In this document: positions 22,206 through 34,221 of the stretch, piece by piece | Layout of the letters: the number at the start of each line of letters is the position of its first letter | Numbering within the stretch: position 1 is the stretch's first letter | Assembly (NCBI GenBank): GCA_033239125.1 | Contig: BSWB01000006.1 | Span: 117,660,242-117,724,241 of the forward strand | DNA length: 64,000 bases | DNA from: Fagopyrum homotropicum | Lineage: Eukaryota; Streptophyta; Magnoliopsida; Caryophyllales; Polygonaceae | Direction: 5' to 3' | The notes under the pieces: generated by a model | Databases searched by the model: none | Seen by the model: only the letters and a program-made list of their open reading frames with translations | Told to the model about the DNA's origin: nothing | Program-made: the position numbers and the translations under genes

Positions 22206-23532
22206 CACTATAATCTGGCTAAGAATTCTCCTCCCTGGATTACTGCCATGCAGAAAGAAATTCTTGCACTTGAAACTAATGATACTTGGGACCTCTTACC
22301 TTTGCCTCCTAGTAAGACTGATAATGGTTCTAAGTGGGTGTTTAAGATTAAATATCGACCAGATGGCTCTATTGAGCGCCACAAAGCTCGACTAGTTGCT
22401 AAGGGTATAATCAGATCAAGAATAAAGATTATAAACATACTTTTAGCCCAGTTGCCAAGTTTTCTACCATTCGGGTTATCTTGGCTCTAGCTGCTGCTCG
22501 TGGTTGGTTTATTCATCAATTAAACATTAACAACGCTTTCCTTCATGGTTATTTGGATGAAGAAGTGTTTATGTTGCTCCCACAAGGTTATGATAAAGCT
22601 CCTCCTGGTTATATTTGTCGACTCAAAAAGTCTCTTTATGGCTTGAAACAAGCAAGTCGCCAATGGAATATTGAGTTAACTAAACTCCTTCTGCACCATG
22701 GTTATACTCAATCTCGTCAGGATTATTCTCTCTTTGTCAAGTCTTCTTCTCTTGGCATTACCACGGTCTTGGTTTATGTTGATGATGTGTTGATCACTAG
22801 TGATTCCCCAGTTGACATTGCTTCTCTAAAGGCTCTTCTTGATGGAGCTTTCACCATTAAAGATCTTGGTATGGCACGATTCATTCTTGGTATGGAAATT
22901 GATTATATTTCTTCAGGCATGCTCATCAATCAGCGCAAGTATATTCATGATATTTTTCATGATTCTCAGCTATTACTTTGCAAAGCTACCACATTTCCTA
23001 TGCAGAAGGGTTTGTATTTAACTCCAAATTCAGGAGAACCCCTTCCAAATCCTGAGGTCTATCGACGTCTCATTGGTCGCCTGCTTTATCTTTCTCTTAC
23101 TCGGCCAGACATTGCCTTTATTGTCCAACAATTGAGCCAATTTTTAGCATCTCTAAGAGTTCCTCATATGCAATCTGCTACATACCTTCTTAGGTATTTT
23201 AAAGGCACAATTGACCTTGCCTTGTTATACCCTAAACAAGATACTCTTACTCTCACTGTGTATAGTGATGCTGATTGAGGAGCTTGTTCTTATTCTTGTC
23301 GATCTATTACAGGCTAGTGTCTTTTCTTATGCAAATCTCTTGTTTCTTGGAAAACAAAGAAGCAAAAAACAATAAGCAAATCCTCCGTAAAAAGTGAATA
23401 TAGAGTCATGTTCATGACTACAAGTGAGATCATTTGGTTAGATTTTCTTCTTCTGGATCTTCATGTGTCTATTCCTCGTCCATTTCCTCTCCACTGTGAC
23501 AACAAGGTTGCTCAGCATCTTACTGCCAACCC
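22206..23532 (+). pseudogene. Copia reverse transcriptase and RNase H (5' part)
   Basis: RT begins NSPPWITAMQKEIL and WVFKIKYRPDGSIERHKARL. A one-base shift near 22405 breaks it, and the frame resumes through ALAAARGWFIHQLNINNAF, LDEEVFMLLPQGY and LKKSLYGLKQASRQWN. The catalytic YVDDVLIT is intact, followed by TIKDLGMARFILGMEI, GRLLYLSLTRPDIAF and LLRYFKGT. A TGA follows YSDAD (23276-23278). RNase H continues through SVKSEYRVM and CDNKVAQHLTANPA and is then cut at 23532 by a large insertion. Its tail is at 39165-39275. Confidence 0.88.
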
Positions 23533-23566
23533 TGCCTTAATTGTCCAACAATTGAGCCAATTTTTT
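23533..23566 (+). repeat. 34-bp duplicate of Copia RT sequence at an insertion junction
   Basis: TTAATTGTCCAACAATTGAG and the following ccaattttt repeat 23113-23146 of the same element with one difference (ttaatt against tttatt). This segment does not belong in RNase H. It sits exactly where the Copia reading breaks, so it looks like filler copied from 420 bp upstream when the break was joined. Confidence 0.8.
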
Positions 23567-24540
23567 TTTTTGAAAAAATCGTTTTAAAATGGGTTATGGC
23601 TTCTCGTTTATAAAATTTTTTTTTACGATTTATTAATTTTTTAAATATAACTATTCTTGTGTTATATTTAAATGTTGTTTTGGATCTTTCGCCGAAGTAA
23701 ACGAAATTTCAAAAGAATTTCCCGTTTTAGGCTCGGAGTGAAATAATTCACCAAAATGCACGAGATTTGTTGTTTGAAATAGAAGCGCGGTCTTAGACCG
23801 CACTATTATTTGTAAAACGCGTTGTCGAGGACAACGTTTTAATATCCGAAATAAAGATAATAAAAACACAAATAGAGGTGCGGTCCTAGACCGCGGCTAT
23901 AGTGTAACGTTTTTGAAATAAAAAAATGAATAAATGAGGGAAATAGAGCTCCTAAAATTGTACTTTTGCAAAGTGGGCTCCTAGTATAATTCAGGCCTGC
24001 AAAAAAATTAATAGCTGTATTTGTGGGCCTCCCAAGAAAAGATGGATGGATGGATGGGCTGTCAAATTGAATATTAAATGAATGTTCGTATTATTTGCAG
24101 AGAAGAAAGAGAAAACATTCATTCTCTTTGTAAAGAGAGAGAAAACAGATCTAGAAAGGAACGAAAGAGAAGAAGGAGAAATAGAGGATGAAATGGAGAT
24201 CCACCGGAGTTTCAACGACAGAGAGCACTATTTCGCCGCCAGGACATTTGGCCACCAAGCCGACACCGAAGGGTGAGCGAGAGATCTAGGGTTTCCTTCG
24301 AGCGGGAGAAGGGCAAGCGAGAGATCTAGGGTTTCGCCGTCAAGGTTGACACGAGGAGGGGCTACACCACTGCACTGGTACCACAAAGCCGGCGCCCACT
24401 TCTCCTTTCTTTACCCTCTCCCTCCGGTGAAGCCGGCACACTTCTTCTGAAGCCGGCGCACTCCTTCTTCGTCCGCTAAAGGCAGCGCCCACTTCCCCTT
24501 CATTTGCGCCCTATTCTTCAACCTTACCCAAACCGCGCCC
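23567..24540 (+). other. Left part of unclassified insertion, with gene-like leader
   Basis: It lies inside the Copia RNase H. 23580-23990 is AT-rich with two hairpin words, GCGGTCTTAGACCGC (about 23791) and GCGGTCCTAGACCGC (about 23882). 24060-24540 looks like the transcribed leader of a plant gene: a purine-rich GAGAAAG tract, then gagagatctagggtttc twice, then C/T-rich GC-rich DNA. The sequence continues after the Athila element at 37727, where a candidate start codon appears. The element class is unknown. Confidence 0.45.
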
Positions 24541-26255
24541 TGTTCGCCACTTAGCGTGCGTGCAAATAAGCTTTAACTATAAAACTAGAAATCAAGCAAG
24601 CGAACCCGCAGTGTACGGATCGATATAGTTGAGCAAGAATTCCAGAGTATCGAACACAGGGATTTGGGGGGTTAAATCCAGATATAGATCGTCAAGCAAG
24701 TAAATATATGAAGCTTTTCAAATTATTGGGAAAATAACAATCCTAAGGATTCAGGAATCCAGTTGTGGCAATCGATTCAAGATATACTAAAGATATAAGA
24801 ACAGAGTTGAGGTTTGCAAAGGTATGCGAATGTAAGGTAATCGTACGGTGAAGTTCCAAAAACCTTATATGACCCACCTAAAAGACACTCTCTATAAAGG
24901 TTGTTGAGGCTTCAGTATAGAAAGGTTCTAAAGGTAAGAATTAATGTCAAATACCCAAACTTGTAATCCAAGGATCAAGACTAACTAAACCGATTAAGGT
25001 TGTGATACTCACAATCGAGGTAGAGGTTGTTGAGGCTTCACTACCACCTAGAAAAAGGTAAGCCAAGACTAAGTTAAAGCAAATCTTTAACTTTGGATTA
25101 AAGTAAAAGCAAGTTCGTAAACTAACACAAAATTACGGGTGGTTCTTGAGTTCAACGGCCGTGGAAGCTCAAGAACAGACCGTGGTTTAAGGTTGTCGGC
25201 GATTCTCTCTAACTCTCAGGGTCCAGTCTGTTTACGGTCGATCTATCATCATCTAAGCCACAACTATCAACCCTTCACCTTAGAATTGTTAAAGGGTTTT
25301 AGCCAACAATAGTCATATTGATATCAAATTCAAGGTTTAAAAGAATGAAAGATGAAAACTTCCAAAAACTTTCAATAACTTTAAAGTCAATCTCAAATCC
25401 ACAAATCAAGAACAATAACGTCAATAGATTTGGAATAATGCAAACAATCACGAATCTTAGATAAGAAGGAAGAACGGGATGTCAATCCGTCTCCTAAATC
25501 AAACCTAAATGAGAAGCGAAATCTTCTCACGAACAATCTTCCAAATCTTCAACTCTTCTGTCAATCCGGAAATCTGAATGGTAGAGCACAATTCTCTCAA
25601 TCACAATCTCCGCAAGATGCGAAATTAGGGCAATTCCAAGGTGTAAGCGGAAATTCGTCTAAGCGTAAGTGAAGGTAACGGAATCTCTCTTCGTCCGTCC
25701 TTTTATAGTGTAAGATGAAATATAAGCCCGGCCCAATTGCGTAGAAGATCGTGGCTTAAAGTGTGGCGAAAAAGATCGCCAAGATCACGGTCGTGGAAGG
25801 GTTCCACGACCGTAATTTAGAGCGTGGAAAGTGTCACGGTTTGACACAAGCCTTCCACGGCCGTAGAAGTTGCTGGAATGAACCACGCTTCCCTTGCCAA
25901 GGTTCCACGGCTGTGGACTTGAACGTGGAATATAGTACGGCCGTATTTTAGAGCGTGGTTTAGGGCTAGAACATGATTATTCCTTTCCTCGTGCTATTCT
26001 TCAAGTTAGCACATCCTTAGCTCCTAGGAATGTCCTCAATTCATGGACATGCTCAATCAAACTCCATCCTTGCTCAATTCCGTTCGGAAATAGCTCTTAA
26101 TTGCCTACAATCAACATAAAGCTTGTGTAGATCTCTATATCGACATTATAGACAAACTAGCTCACAAATGCATCAATGCTTAATCAATGACTATTAATAT
26201 GGATGGAATACACTTAGAAAACGTGCCTAAAATATCACAATATTTCATGCTAACA
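24541..26255 (-). mobile_element. 3' LTR of Athila element A2 (1,715 bp), TSD CGCCC
   Basis: It begins TGTTCGCCAC and ends CATGCTAACA. The TSD CGCCC is at 24536-24540 and 37722-37726. Its partner (36006-37721, 1,716 bp) differs only by scattered substitutions, so A2 is the youngest large insertion seen. The conserved cgaacccgcagtgtacggat lies at 24601-24620. CCACGG-type motif clusters lie at 25142-25195 and about 25768-25965. Transcription would run on the minus strand. Confidence 0.95.
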
Positions 26256-27613
26256 AATAACCCCATACTTGCCACTTGCTTGTCCCTAAGCAAGGTCTTT
26301 CAAAAGCTTTAAAACACAAGTTAGGATGAAATATGTGTACCTTCTCAAAGAAAAACTTCTTTTGGATGAATGTGCCTTCTAATCAATAGATCATTCTCAA
26401 ATCTTGCTTCATTCGTTTATAAGACTTTCATACACTTAATCAAAGAGTAAAGAGTAAAGAAAGCTCATGAATCAATTAAACTTCCATACAAACATCATAA
26501 CCTTCAAACATTATCAAAATCAATCATAAGAAACTTCAATTTAGATCACCAAGTCATATAACATTCTTTTGATCTTAAGGACTTTCAAAAAAGGTCTAGA
26601 ATGTGGAAAGGGAAGGAAAACTTTAAGGAATGTGGTGCATGAATCCGGGAAAGTGGATAACTACTCTTTTCTTCTTCTCTTGCGGTTTCCGCAACACTTT
26701 CAACTTAGAGCTTCGCTCTCTTCCTTTCATTTTTCGACTTTACTTTTGGAGTTATGGATAGAGGTGCACAAAAACCGAAGCCTAGGAGATTGGCGTTTCT
26801 CAATTTTTATGAGATGCCTCAAACCCTTAGCGCACATACCATAATCCGCTAGGAATATCGCTCAATCCGACTTTGGCAAGACACAAACACTCGGCTATGT
26901 GAATGGTGCCGAGTTACTCATCGTCATGATTGACTTCCCCAAACCTACAATTTCTTTCTATTCTTTTGATTGCAAATAATTGCTTTCATGGCCCTCCCAC
27001 ATCAAACATGCCTTTTTCATTCAACTCCTCCAAATTCCCGGATAGGTAAAGGAGGTCAATATTTCAATGAGGGGCTAAATGATCAAAGGAAGAAGAAAGA
27101 AAATCGAATTGCCTTAATCATCTCAACAAGAAGCATAAGAACTTATAGTGTGATTTCAACTTTAATTCCTCAACATGATTTAAGTAACATTCATCACATT
27201 ATGAAATTTGCAAAAGAGGGATAATCCATTCATTCAAATTCTTTTCAATTCACTATTTGTTTAGGCATGCAATTGTCATCAAACTCAATTCACAAGTAGT
27301 GATTATCATAGAATTCATCTCTATCCTTAGAAGCAAAAAATTTTCAAAATTTTTCAATTTTTATGGGTTTTTCAAGTTCTTTTTCATGCAATGCAATAAT
27401 AAAACGTGTAACAACATAATGAAGCATGCAAGATAGTCTCAATAGAAGCAAATAAAGTGAGTAAGAGTTATTACAAACTTTTAGTCACACCCCACCCCAT
27501 ACTTGGAACAAACATTGTCCCTAATGTTCAAATAAAAGAAAAGAAGAAAAGAAAGAAAGAAAAAGACTCACAAAATGGCGGTAGAGCGGCTAAGCTGTCG
27601 GTCCTCAAGGTCG
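26256..27613 (-). other. A2 non-coding spacer between ORF-1 and 3' LTR
   Basis: No supported ORF. It begins with the aataaccccatacttgcc word (minus-strand polypurine type) followed by cttgcttgtcc. The block at about 26850-26940 (aggaatatcgctcaa, gactttggcaagacacaaa, actcggctatgtgaatggtg) is almost unchanged in A3 at 50114-50205, although the surroundings have diverged. This is a conserved non-coding element of unknown role. Confidence 0.7.
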
Positions 27614-29296
27614 TCACTGCGGTGGAGGCGGGAATGGAGAGAAGCTAGGATCGTAGTACCGCCCGAACTGCTGGCGGTAGACATCCCTCATTATATGGTC
27701 AAGGTCATCCATACGTCCATCTCTAGCGTCAGCTCGGATCTCCAAAGCTCCCACCCTATCAGAAAGGCTGGTAGCCCACTCTGGCATCTGCTCATACCAA
27801 CCTGGAGCCTGGCTGTACCACCCCGGTGCATCTGACAGTGCTGGTGCTGGTGCTGGTGGTGCCTGAGTAGACCATGGTGGTGGAGCTCCGTACCACGCAG
27901 GAGGGGTCTCCATCCAAGTGGGTCTCTCGCTCACGCTGGCGCGGCGAGAAGATGAACTTGAAGCTCTGGCGAGGCGTGGAGAACGTCTAGGCATATCAGA
28001 AGCTATGTCCGGCTGATCCGGAAACGTGCCAAAATCCTGCTCAGCCCCTCCTCCTCCCTCATACTGATCTCTCATCTCCTCCTCCTCAACTACAGGTGGT
28101 GGTGGGACATATAGAGGGGCTGCAATCCTGTTCACATGCATAGCAGCGAACGTCTCCTTCCAGTTATGGCGTCCAACCATAATGGAATACTCTGGGAGCC
28201 ACTCAATGCCCCTCCCCGTCCTGCTCTCCCATGGCATAGCTGCATAAGGTGGACCTCTATGGGTGGGGAAGATGAGACCTCTAGTCATGAAGGCCTGGAG
28301 TCCTAGGGGTACAGCAGGAATACGTGTACATGCAAAAAAATCTACCCCCAATATCCTAGCAAGGTGGGTGACTATCCTACCATATCCAATGTTGCCAGCC
28401 CTCTTATTCTTTAGCTTGCTCATGGTAGCAGCTAAGAGGGTGGCACAGTCAGCAGGTCGTCCATATAGCATGGAGTACAGAAGGAAGAGCTCATCCGTCT
28501 TGATCTTCTGAGGCGTCTCCATCCTAGGGAAGAGACACTCAGAAAGCACCCGGTGAGCAATCTTCAAGGCTAAGTGATACATCAACTTAGCCTTGGTATC
28601 AGCTGGTTGCCAGCGGTCCTCGCTGGCATAAATCATGGCTACCTCCTCCCAGAAATCCTTGGCGTAAACGCCGCTGGGAAAACGACCATTAAAGGTCTCT
28701 TGGAACCCAAAAAAGGCTCCAAACTCCCGGATGGAGAAATCATAGTTTCTTTCCATCAGACGGAAAGAAACTGTCCTATCAACATGGTTGTGCTCAAAAG
28801 ACGTCACAACCTCTCTAGTAATCTCCTCGTAAGCATCCTCTCGGATAGCCAAAAAGACGACAAGACCGGCTCTATCCAAGAGTCAAGTAAGGTCATCTAT
28901 GATGTGTAGAGGAGCTAAATCCTCCAACAATAGGTACCTAGGTCCTATAACAGCCCTCTTGTGGATCCTCTCTAAGGCGTCGAGATGATCCTCGTGAATG
29001 GTAGGTACCCTAGGGCTAGGAGGTGGTGGTGAAGAAGGTGATGATGAAGGTGAAGGGGATGAAGGTGGTGGTGCTCTAGAGGATGAAGAGGAAGAGGGGT
29101 TACCCTTCCTCTTTTTATTCTTATCCTTCTCGTTGTTCTTGTCCTTAATTCTCCCGGACACTTTCCTCACAAAATCCATTACTGTTAAAAACCACGGTCT
29201 GTTCTTGGTGTTCCACGGCCGTGGAAGTGACAGAGACCGTGGTTCGTCTCGACTTTTCTCAAAACTCAGCAGATAATCACCAAACTCAGCAGTCAA
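27614..29296 (-). pseudogene. Athila ORF-1-like protein in env-like position (A2)
   Basis: One minus-strand frame of about 560 codons is broken only by a TGA at 28883-28885. The N-terminal part has DFVRKVSGRIKDK, a Ser/Pro-rich linker and PRYLLLEDLAPLHIIDDL. After the stop come DRAGLVVFLAIREDAYEEI, FRLMERNYDFSIREFGAFFG, HRVLSECLFPRMET, a KTDELFLLYSMLYGR region and IGYGRIVTHLARILGVDFF. An acidic, Pro- and Arg-rich tail follows (DMPRRSPRLARASSSS), with Trp-Tyr-Pro repeats, ending SFSPFPPPPQ. It resembles the ATHILA ORF-1 Pfam family. I see no signal peptide or clear membrane helix, so an envelope role is not supported. The function is unknown. Confidence 0.75.
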
Positions 29297-29939
29297 TCAG
29301 TCCTATGCTAATTCCTTCCAATTTCATTCAGTTCTCCTACAAATGCTAGCAAAACCGAAGCCGAATTGACAAAGATAGAGAAAGAACCAAAAACCTAGGT
29401 TTTCGGATTTTAGAATCCGAATTGTGCTTTCTCCGGTGGTTTGCCGCTCGATTTGTTGCTTGGATCTCGTTGGTGATCGGATTTGCTTCAGTTTGGGTCG
29501 AAGAATCGTTGAAAACGATTAACGAACGAAGAATTGAGGTGAGGGGCGTGATTTCGGCGAAATAGGGCGTGGAATTGGGTTTTTGAGATGTGTTTTGTGA
29601 AGAACGTGGTTTATATAGTGGCCGGCAAAATTTTTGAAAACCACGGTCTATCGGGGGGTTCCACGGCCGTGGAATTGTACGTAACCGTGGTTTTGGTGAT
29701 TTTTCAAAGGCTTTTGGAAATTACGGTCACTGTAGCTGTCACGGCCGTGGTTTAGGCCGTGGAACTCTCTGTAATGCTCCAAAGTCCAAGTTTCGTCACT
29801 TTTCTTCAAGATTACTCTTCCCCTTTCCTTTTTCACTATTCCTACATCCAAAAATACGAACATACCGGAAGGAATCGAAGGCAAAACATAACGTCTAAAC
29901 TAAGCTAAACTATGAATCGAAAACAAAAAATGTAAATGC
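29297..29939 (-). other. A2 leader between pol and ORF-1
   Basis: Non-coding by my reading. It carries a motif cluster at about 29640-29765: AACCACGG, then 20 nt further CCACGGCCGTGG, then CCGTGG, and again CACGGCCGTGG with GCCGTGG. A second cluster (about 29188-29242) overlaps the 5' end of ORF-1. The equivalent regions of A1 and A3 hold clusters at the same places. Confidence 0.6.
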
Positions 29940-29982
29940 AATACCTTGGGTTGCCTCCCAAGAAGCGCTTTGTTTAAGGTCC
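29940..29982 (-). other. Conserved Athila post-pol hairpin block (A2 copy)
   Basis: It contains CTTGGGTTGCCTCCCAAG and agaagcgctttgtttaaggt, located about 20 bp after the pol stop. It is shared with 12459-12500 and 53059-53111. On the element's strand it reads CTTGGGAGGCAACCCAAG followed by GTATT. A splice donor or an RNA structure controlling ORF-1 expression are possible roles. Confidence 0.65.
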
Positions 29983-30003
29983 GTAGCTAGACCAGATTCG
30001 CAC

Positions 30004-31662
30004 TTATTCGAGTGCGGTAGGCACGAACTCTTCGGCTTGGAGTTCCGGCGTATACTTCTTGAGTCGTTGACCGTTCACTTTAAAGCTTCCGCCCGCTTCA
30101 CCCCATACTTCAACTACACCATGGGGGGAAAATACGTTTGATTAGAAAAGGTCCGGTCCAACGAGATTTAAGCTTACCTGGAAAGAGATGAAGCCTTGAA
30201 TTGAAGAGGAGAACTTGATCTCCTTCTTTGAAGTCCTTTGGAATGATATGCTTATCATGCCAACGCTTTGCTCTCTCCTTATAAAACTTGGCGTTCTCAT
30301 AGGCGTTCAAGCGGAGTTCTTCAAGCTCATTAAGGTTCAAGAGACGCTTCTCTCCCGCTTCCTTCATGCTGAAATTCAACCACTTGATGGCCCAAAACGC
30401 CTTGTGCTCCAACTCTACCGGTAAGTGGCAAGACTTCCCATACACAAGGTTGTATGGTGTGGTTCCTATTGGAGTCTTGTACGCAGTCCGGTACGCCCAC
30501 AATGCATCGTCAAACTTCAAGGACCAATCCTTCCTAGTCCTTGAAACCGTCTTCTCTAGGATTCCTTTGATCTCCCGGTTTGAGATCTCAACTTGTCCAC
30601 TAGTTTGTGGATGATAAGGGGTGGCGATCTTGTGAGTAACCCCATACTTAGCTAGAAGAGCTTCAAAGCGCCGGGCAATGAAGTGAGAACCTCCATCACT
30701 AATGATAGTCCTTGGTGTCCCAAATCGTGGGAAGATGGTCTTGTTAAAGAACTTAACCACCACCATGGCATCATTGGTGGGAGAGGCAATTGCTTCCACC
30801 CATCTAGAAACGTAATCCACCGCCAAGAGTATGTATTGGTTTCCACAAGATGATGGAAACGGTCCCATAAAGTCAACTCCCCAAACATCGAAAATCTCCA
30901 CCTCTTGGATGTTATTGAGAGGCATCTCATTCCTCCTAGATATATTTCCTGTTCTTTGACAAGCATCGCAGCAGGAAACAAAGGATTGCACATCTCTAAA
31001 TAAAGTAGGCCAAAAGAATCCAGATTGCAATACCTTAGCGCTAGTCTTGTTCGAGCTAGCGTGTCCTCCACAAGGTAGTGAATGACACTTTGCATCTCAT
31101 CTTCCGGCACACATCGCCGAATGATGCCATCCGGACCTCTCTTAAAGAGGAAAGGTTCATTCCAAAAGTATTCCCGGACATCCTTAAAGAACTTCTTTCT
31201 TTGTGCGTAGGATAATCCGGGTGGTATCTCCTGACAAACCAAATAGTTAACAAAATCAGCAAACCATGGTTCGTTACCTTTGGAGATCACATCGATGCAC
31301 TCCTCAATGATATGTAAGTGTTCGTCCGGGAAGGAGTCATCTATAGGTAAGTGGTCGTCTTCTAGATGTGTTAGGCGACTCAAATGATCCGCAACAGAAT
31401 TTTCCGAACCCTTCTTGTCGCGGATCTCTAGATCGAATTCTTGTAGGAGAATAATCCATCTAATTAGTCTTGGCTTCGCGTCCTTCTTTGCAAGGAGGTA
31501 CCGAATCGCAGCATGATCCGTGTAGACAATCACTTTTGCACCTACAAGATAAGAGCGAAATTTGTCAATAGCATAAACAATGGCTAAAAATTCCTTTTCC
31601 GTAGTTGCGTAGTTGAGTTGCGCTTTATCTAGCGTCTTGCTAGCGTAGTATATGGCATGGGT
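30004..31662 (-). pseudogene. A2 RNase H and integrase
   Basis: It continues from 31663 in the same frame past a TGA: THAIYYASKTLDKAQL, TTEKEFLAIVYAIDKFRSYL, VYTDHAAIRYLLAK and NSVADHLSRL. A frameshift near 31080-31090 leads into the integrase HHCC site (PCGGHAS, CCDACQRTGNIS). The core has all three acidic residues: GVDFMGPFPSS, TIISDGGSHF and SGQVEISNREIKGILEK. The C-terminal part reads SRWTGPFLIKRIFP. One extra C at about 30118 cuts it short at PPWCS, and without that base the frame would run on to a TAA at 30004. The integrase would insert element DNA into the genome. Confidence 0.88.
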
Positions 31663-33780
31663 TCACCCTTCCTTTCTTTGTCCAAGAACAACTCCTATAG
31701 CTACGTCACTAGCATCGCACATAACCTCAAAGGGAAGGTTCCAATCCGGAGGTTGGATAATAGGTGCTGAAATTAGAGCTTCCCGGATCATGTTAAACGC
31801 ATCCAAGCATTCCTGCGAAAACTCAAAAACTGCATCCTTCATCAATAGATTAGTTAGCGGGTTTGATATTTTAGAGAAATCCTTTATGAAGCGCCTATAG
31901 AATCCAGCATGTCCTAGGAAACTTCTTATCCCTTTCACCGAAGTTGGGGGAGGAAGCTTTTCTATGGTCTCTATTTTCGCCTTATCCACCTCAATCCCTC
32001 TACTAGAGATTAAGTTTCCTAAAACAATTCCTTCCTTTACCATAAATTGACACTTCTCCCAATTAAGAACTAGGTTAGTGTCTTCACACCTTTGTAATAC
32101 AAGAGAAAGGTTAGAAAGGCAATTGTCAAAAGAGGAACCGTATACGGAGAAGTCATCCATGAAGACCTCCATGATTTCCTCAATGTATTCGGAGAAGATG
32201 GCCATCATACACCTTTGAAAGGTGGATGGGGCATTGCAAAGCCCGAACGGCATTCTCCTATAAGCGAACGTACCCCACGGGCACGTGAACGTGGTCTTCT
32301 CTTGATCATCCGGGTGTATCGGAATCTGAAAGAAACCACTATAACCGTCAAGATAGCAAAAGTGCGAATGTTGCGCTAACCTTTCAAGCATTTGGTCGAT
32401 GAATGGCAATGGGAAGTGATCCTTCCTCGTCGCATTGTTAAGCTTGCGGTAGTCTATGCACATCCGCCATCCTGTTATGGTTCGGGTAGGAATGAGTTCG
32501 TTATTCTTGTTGGTGATGACCGTCATTCCTCCCTTCTCCGGAACCACTTGAACTGGACTCACCCACTTGCTATCGGAGATAGGGTAGATGATACCTGCAT
32601 CAAGAAGTTTAAGAATTTCCTTCTTGACAACCTCCTTCATGGTCGGATTTAACCGCCTTTGAGGTTGTCTTGAAGTCCTAAAGTCCTCTTCCATTAATAT
32701 TTTATGCATGCATAGGGAAGGTTTGATTCCTACTAAGTCCTCAATAGTATATCCTAGAGCTTTTCTATGTTTCCTAAGGACAACCATGAGCTTATTATGT
32801 TCATCTATGCTTAGATCGGAACTAACAATAACCGGAAAGGTAGAATTAGGTCCTAGAAAAGCGTACCTTAAATGAGTAGGAAGTGGCTTTAGTTCCATCG
32901 CTTTCGGAGCTTCCAATGGCTCTTGTGGAGCTTCCGATGCTTCCTTAGAAGTGTCTAAGGAAGTAGAAGGTGTAGGAGAAGAATCAAAAGAAGTTGAAGA
33001 AGAGGTACGATCACCCTCTTCCACGGCCTGAATCACGGTTTCCCTGCATCCTCCACGGCCGTGGTTTAGGGCGTGGAATGTGGTTACGGGTGCTCTGTTT
33101 CCTCCACGACCGTGTAACCTTCTGGAGTGAGCCACGCTTTGGTTGGTGAAATCCACGGCCGTGGAATATAGTGTATGGCCGTGGATTCTCACGTTTTCTG
33201 CCTCGTCGTGGAGCTTCTCAAACTCCACTTCACACACTTCTTCTTGTGCTTCTAAGGCTTCAATTGCCTCATTGCACTCCTCTTCTTCCCCTACATCTAT
33301 TAGACTCATAGTAATAACCTTTTGCAAAGGATCTTTGAAGAGAATAGCACTTACCTCCTCTCTAGACAACCCTTCTTCATCTTGGATATTGAATATATCC
33401 TCATCAAAGATTGGTTCCTTCACTAGAGTGGAAAGAACGAACTCTACCTTCTCTTCTCCTATGTCAAAGGCGAGTCTAGCATTCTTGCAATCGACTATGC
33501 AGCCGTAAGTTACAAGAAACGGTCTTCTGAGTATGATCAGGACCGGACTATCTGCAGGAATGTCAAGCACAACAAAATCAATGGGAACAAAGAATTTACC
33601 TAGCTTGACCGGGACGTCTTCTACAATACCGACGGGACGAGTGATGGATCGATCCGCCATGTACAACGTCATCTTCACCGGTTTAGGGTCGCCTAAACCG
33701 ATCTTCCTACATAATGCAAGTGGTATAATGCTCACACTTGCTCCCAAGTCACACAATGCATCATATGTGACATCTCCCAC
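31663..33780 (-). pseudogene. A2 protease and reverse transcriptase
   Basis: 705 codons are open. The protease is CDLGASVSIIPLALCRKIGL (DLGA intact), followed by DIPADSPVLIILRRPF. A linker of low conservation (around residues 200-280) carries the RLHGRGGNRAPV and NHGRGG words that are the translated motif cluster at about 33018-33190. RT follows: DAGIIYPISDSKWVSPV, WRMCIDYRKLNNAT, LDGYSGFFQIPIHP, MPFGLCNAPSTFQRCM, the catalytic VFMDDFSVYG (MDD box), then HAGFYRRFIKDFS and the RNase H start EVMCDASDVAIG. It ends in a TGA at 31663-31665 with the same frame continuing afterwards, so this is one polyprotein with a nonsense mutation. Confidence 0.9.
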
Positions 33781-34203
33781 TCATATGGGAATACAAAATG
33801 ACCCCGGATCCTTTAGCTTTGGGGGCATTTTCTCCTTCATGGTCTTGATGAGATCCGAAGAATCCGAACTCATCTTCACCTCTCCAAAATCCTCTAACTT
33901 TCTCTTGTTAGAGAGGATCTCCTTTAAGAACTTGCTATAAGCCGGCATACCTACAATAGCATCAATGAAAGGTATATTAATATGCAGCTTGCTCATGAGT
34001 TCTATAAACTTACCAAATTGTTTATCTAGGCGCACTCTCGCTCTAGATTGAGGGAATGGTAGGGGAGGTTTGTAAGCCGGAGGAGGAATATAGACATCTT
34101 CCTTCTCCTTCCCCTTCTCTTTGTCTTTCTCAACGGAGACTTCAACAAACTTAGGCTGCGGATCGGTGGTAGTCACTCCGCTCCTAGTTGTGATTGCCAT
34201 CAC
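33781..34203 (-). pseudogene. A2 gag-protease junction segment
   Basis: It encodes MAITTRSGV, DVYIPPPAYKPPLPFPQSRA, HINIPFIDAIVGMPAYSKF, ILSNKRKLEDFGEVKM and PPKLKDPGSFCIPI. It ends in a TGA (33781-33783) and the protease continues in the same frame (VGDVTYDALCDLGAS). Upstream it is in frame with gag, separated by a TAG at 34222-34224. In relatives A1 and A3 the same segment links gag to protease. Confidence 0.8.
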
Positions 34204-34221
34204 CCTTCCCTTTGGGTTGTC

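Noticed and set aside
28998..29276. Gly/Glu-rich plus-strand ORF
   Set aside because: It is the antisense shadow of the Ser/Pro-rich linker of the A2 ORF-1 protein.
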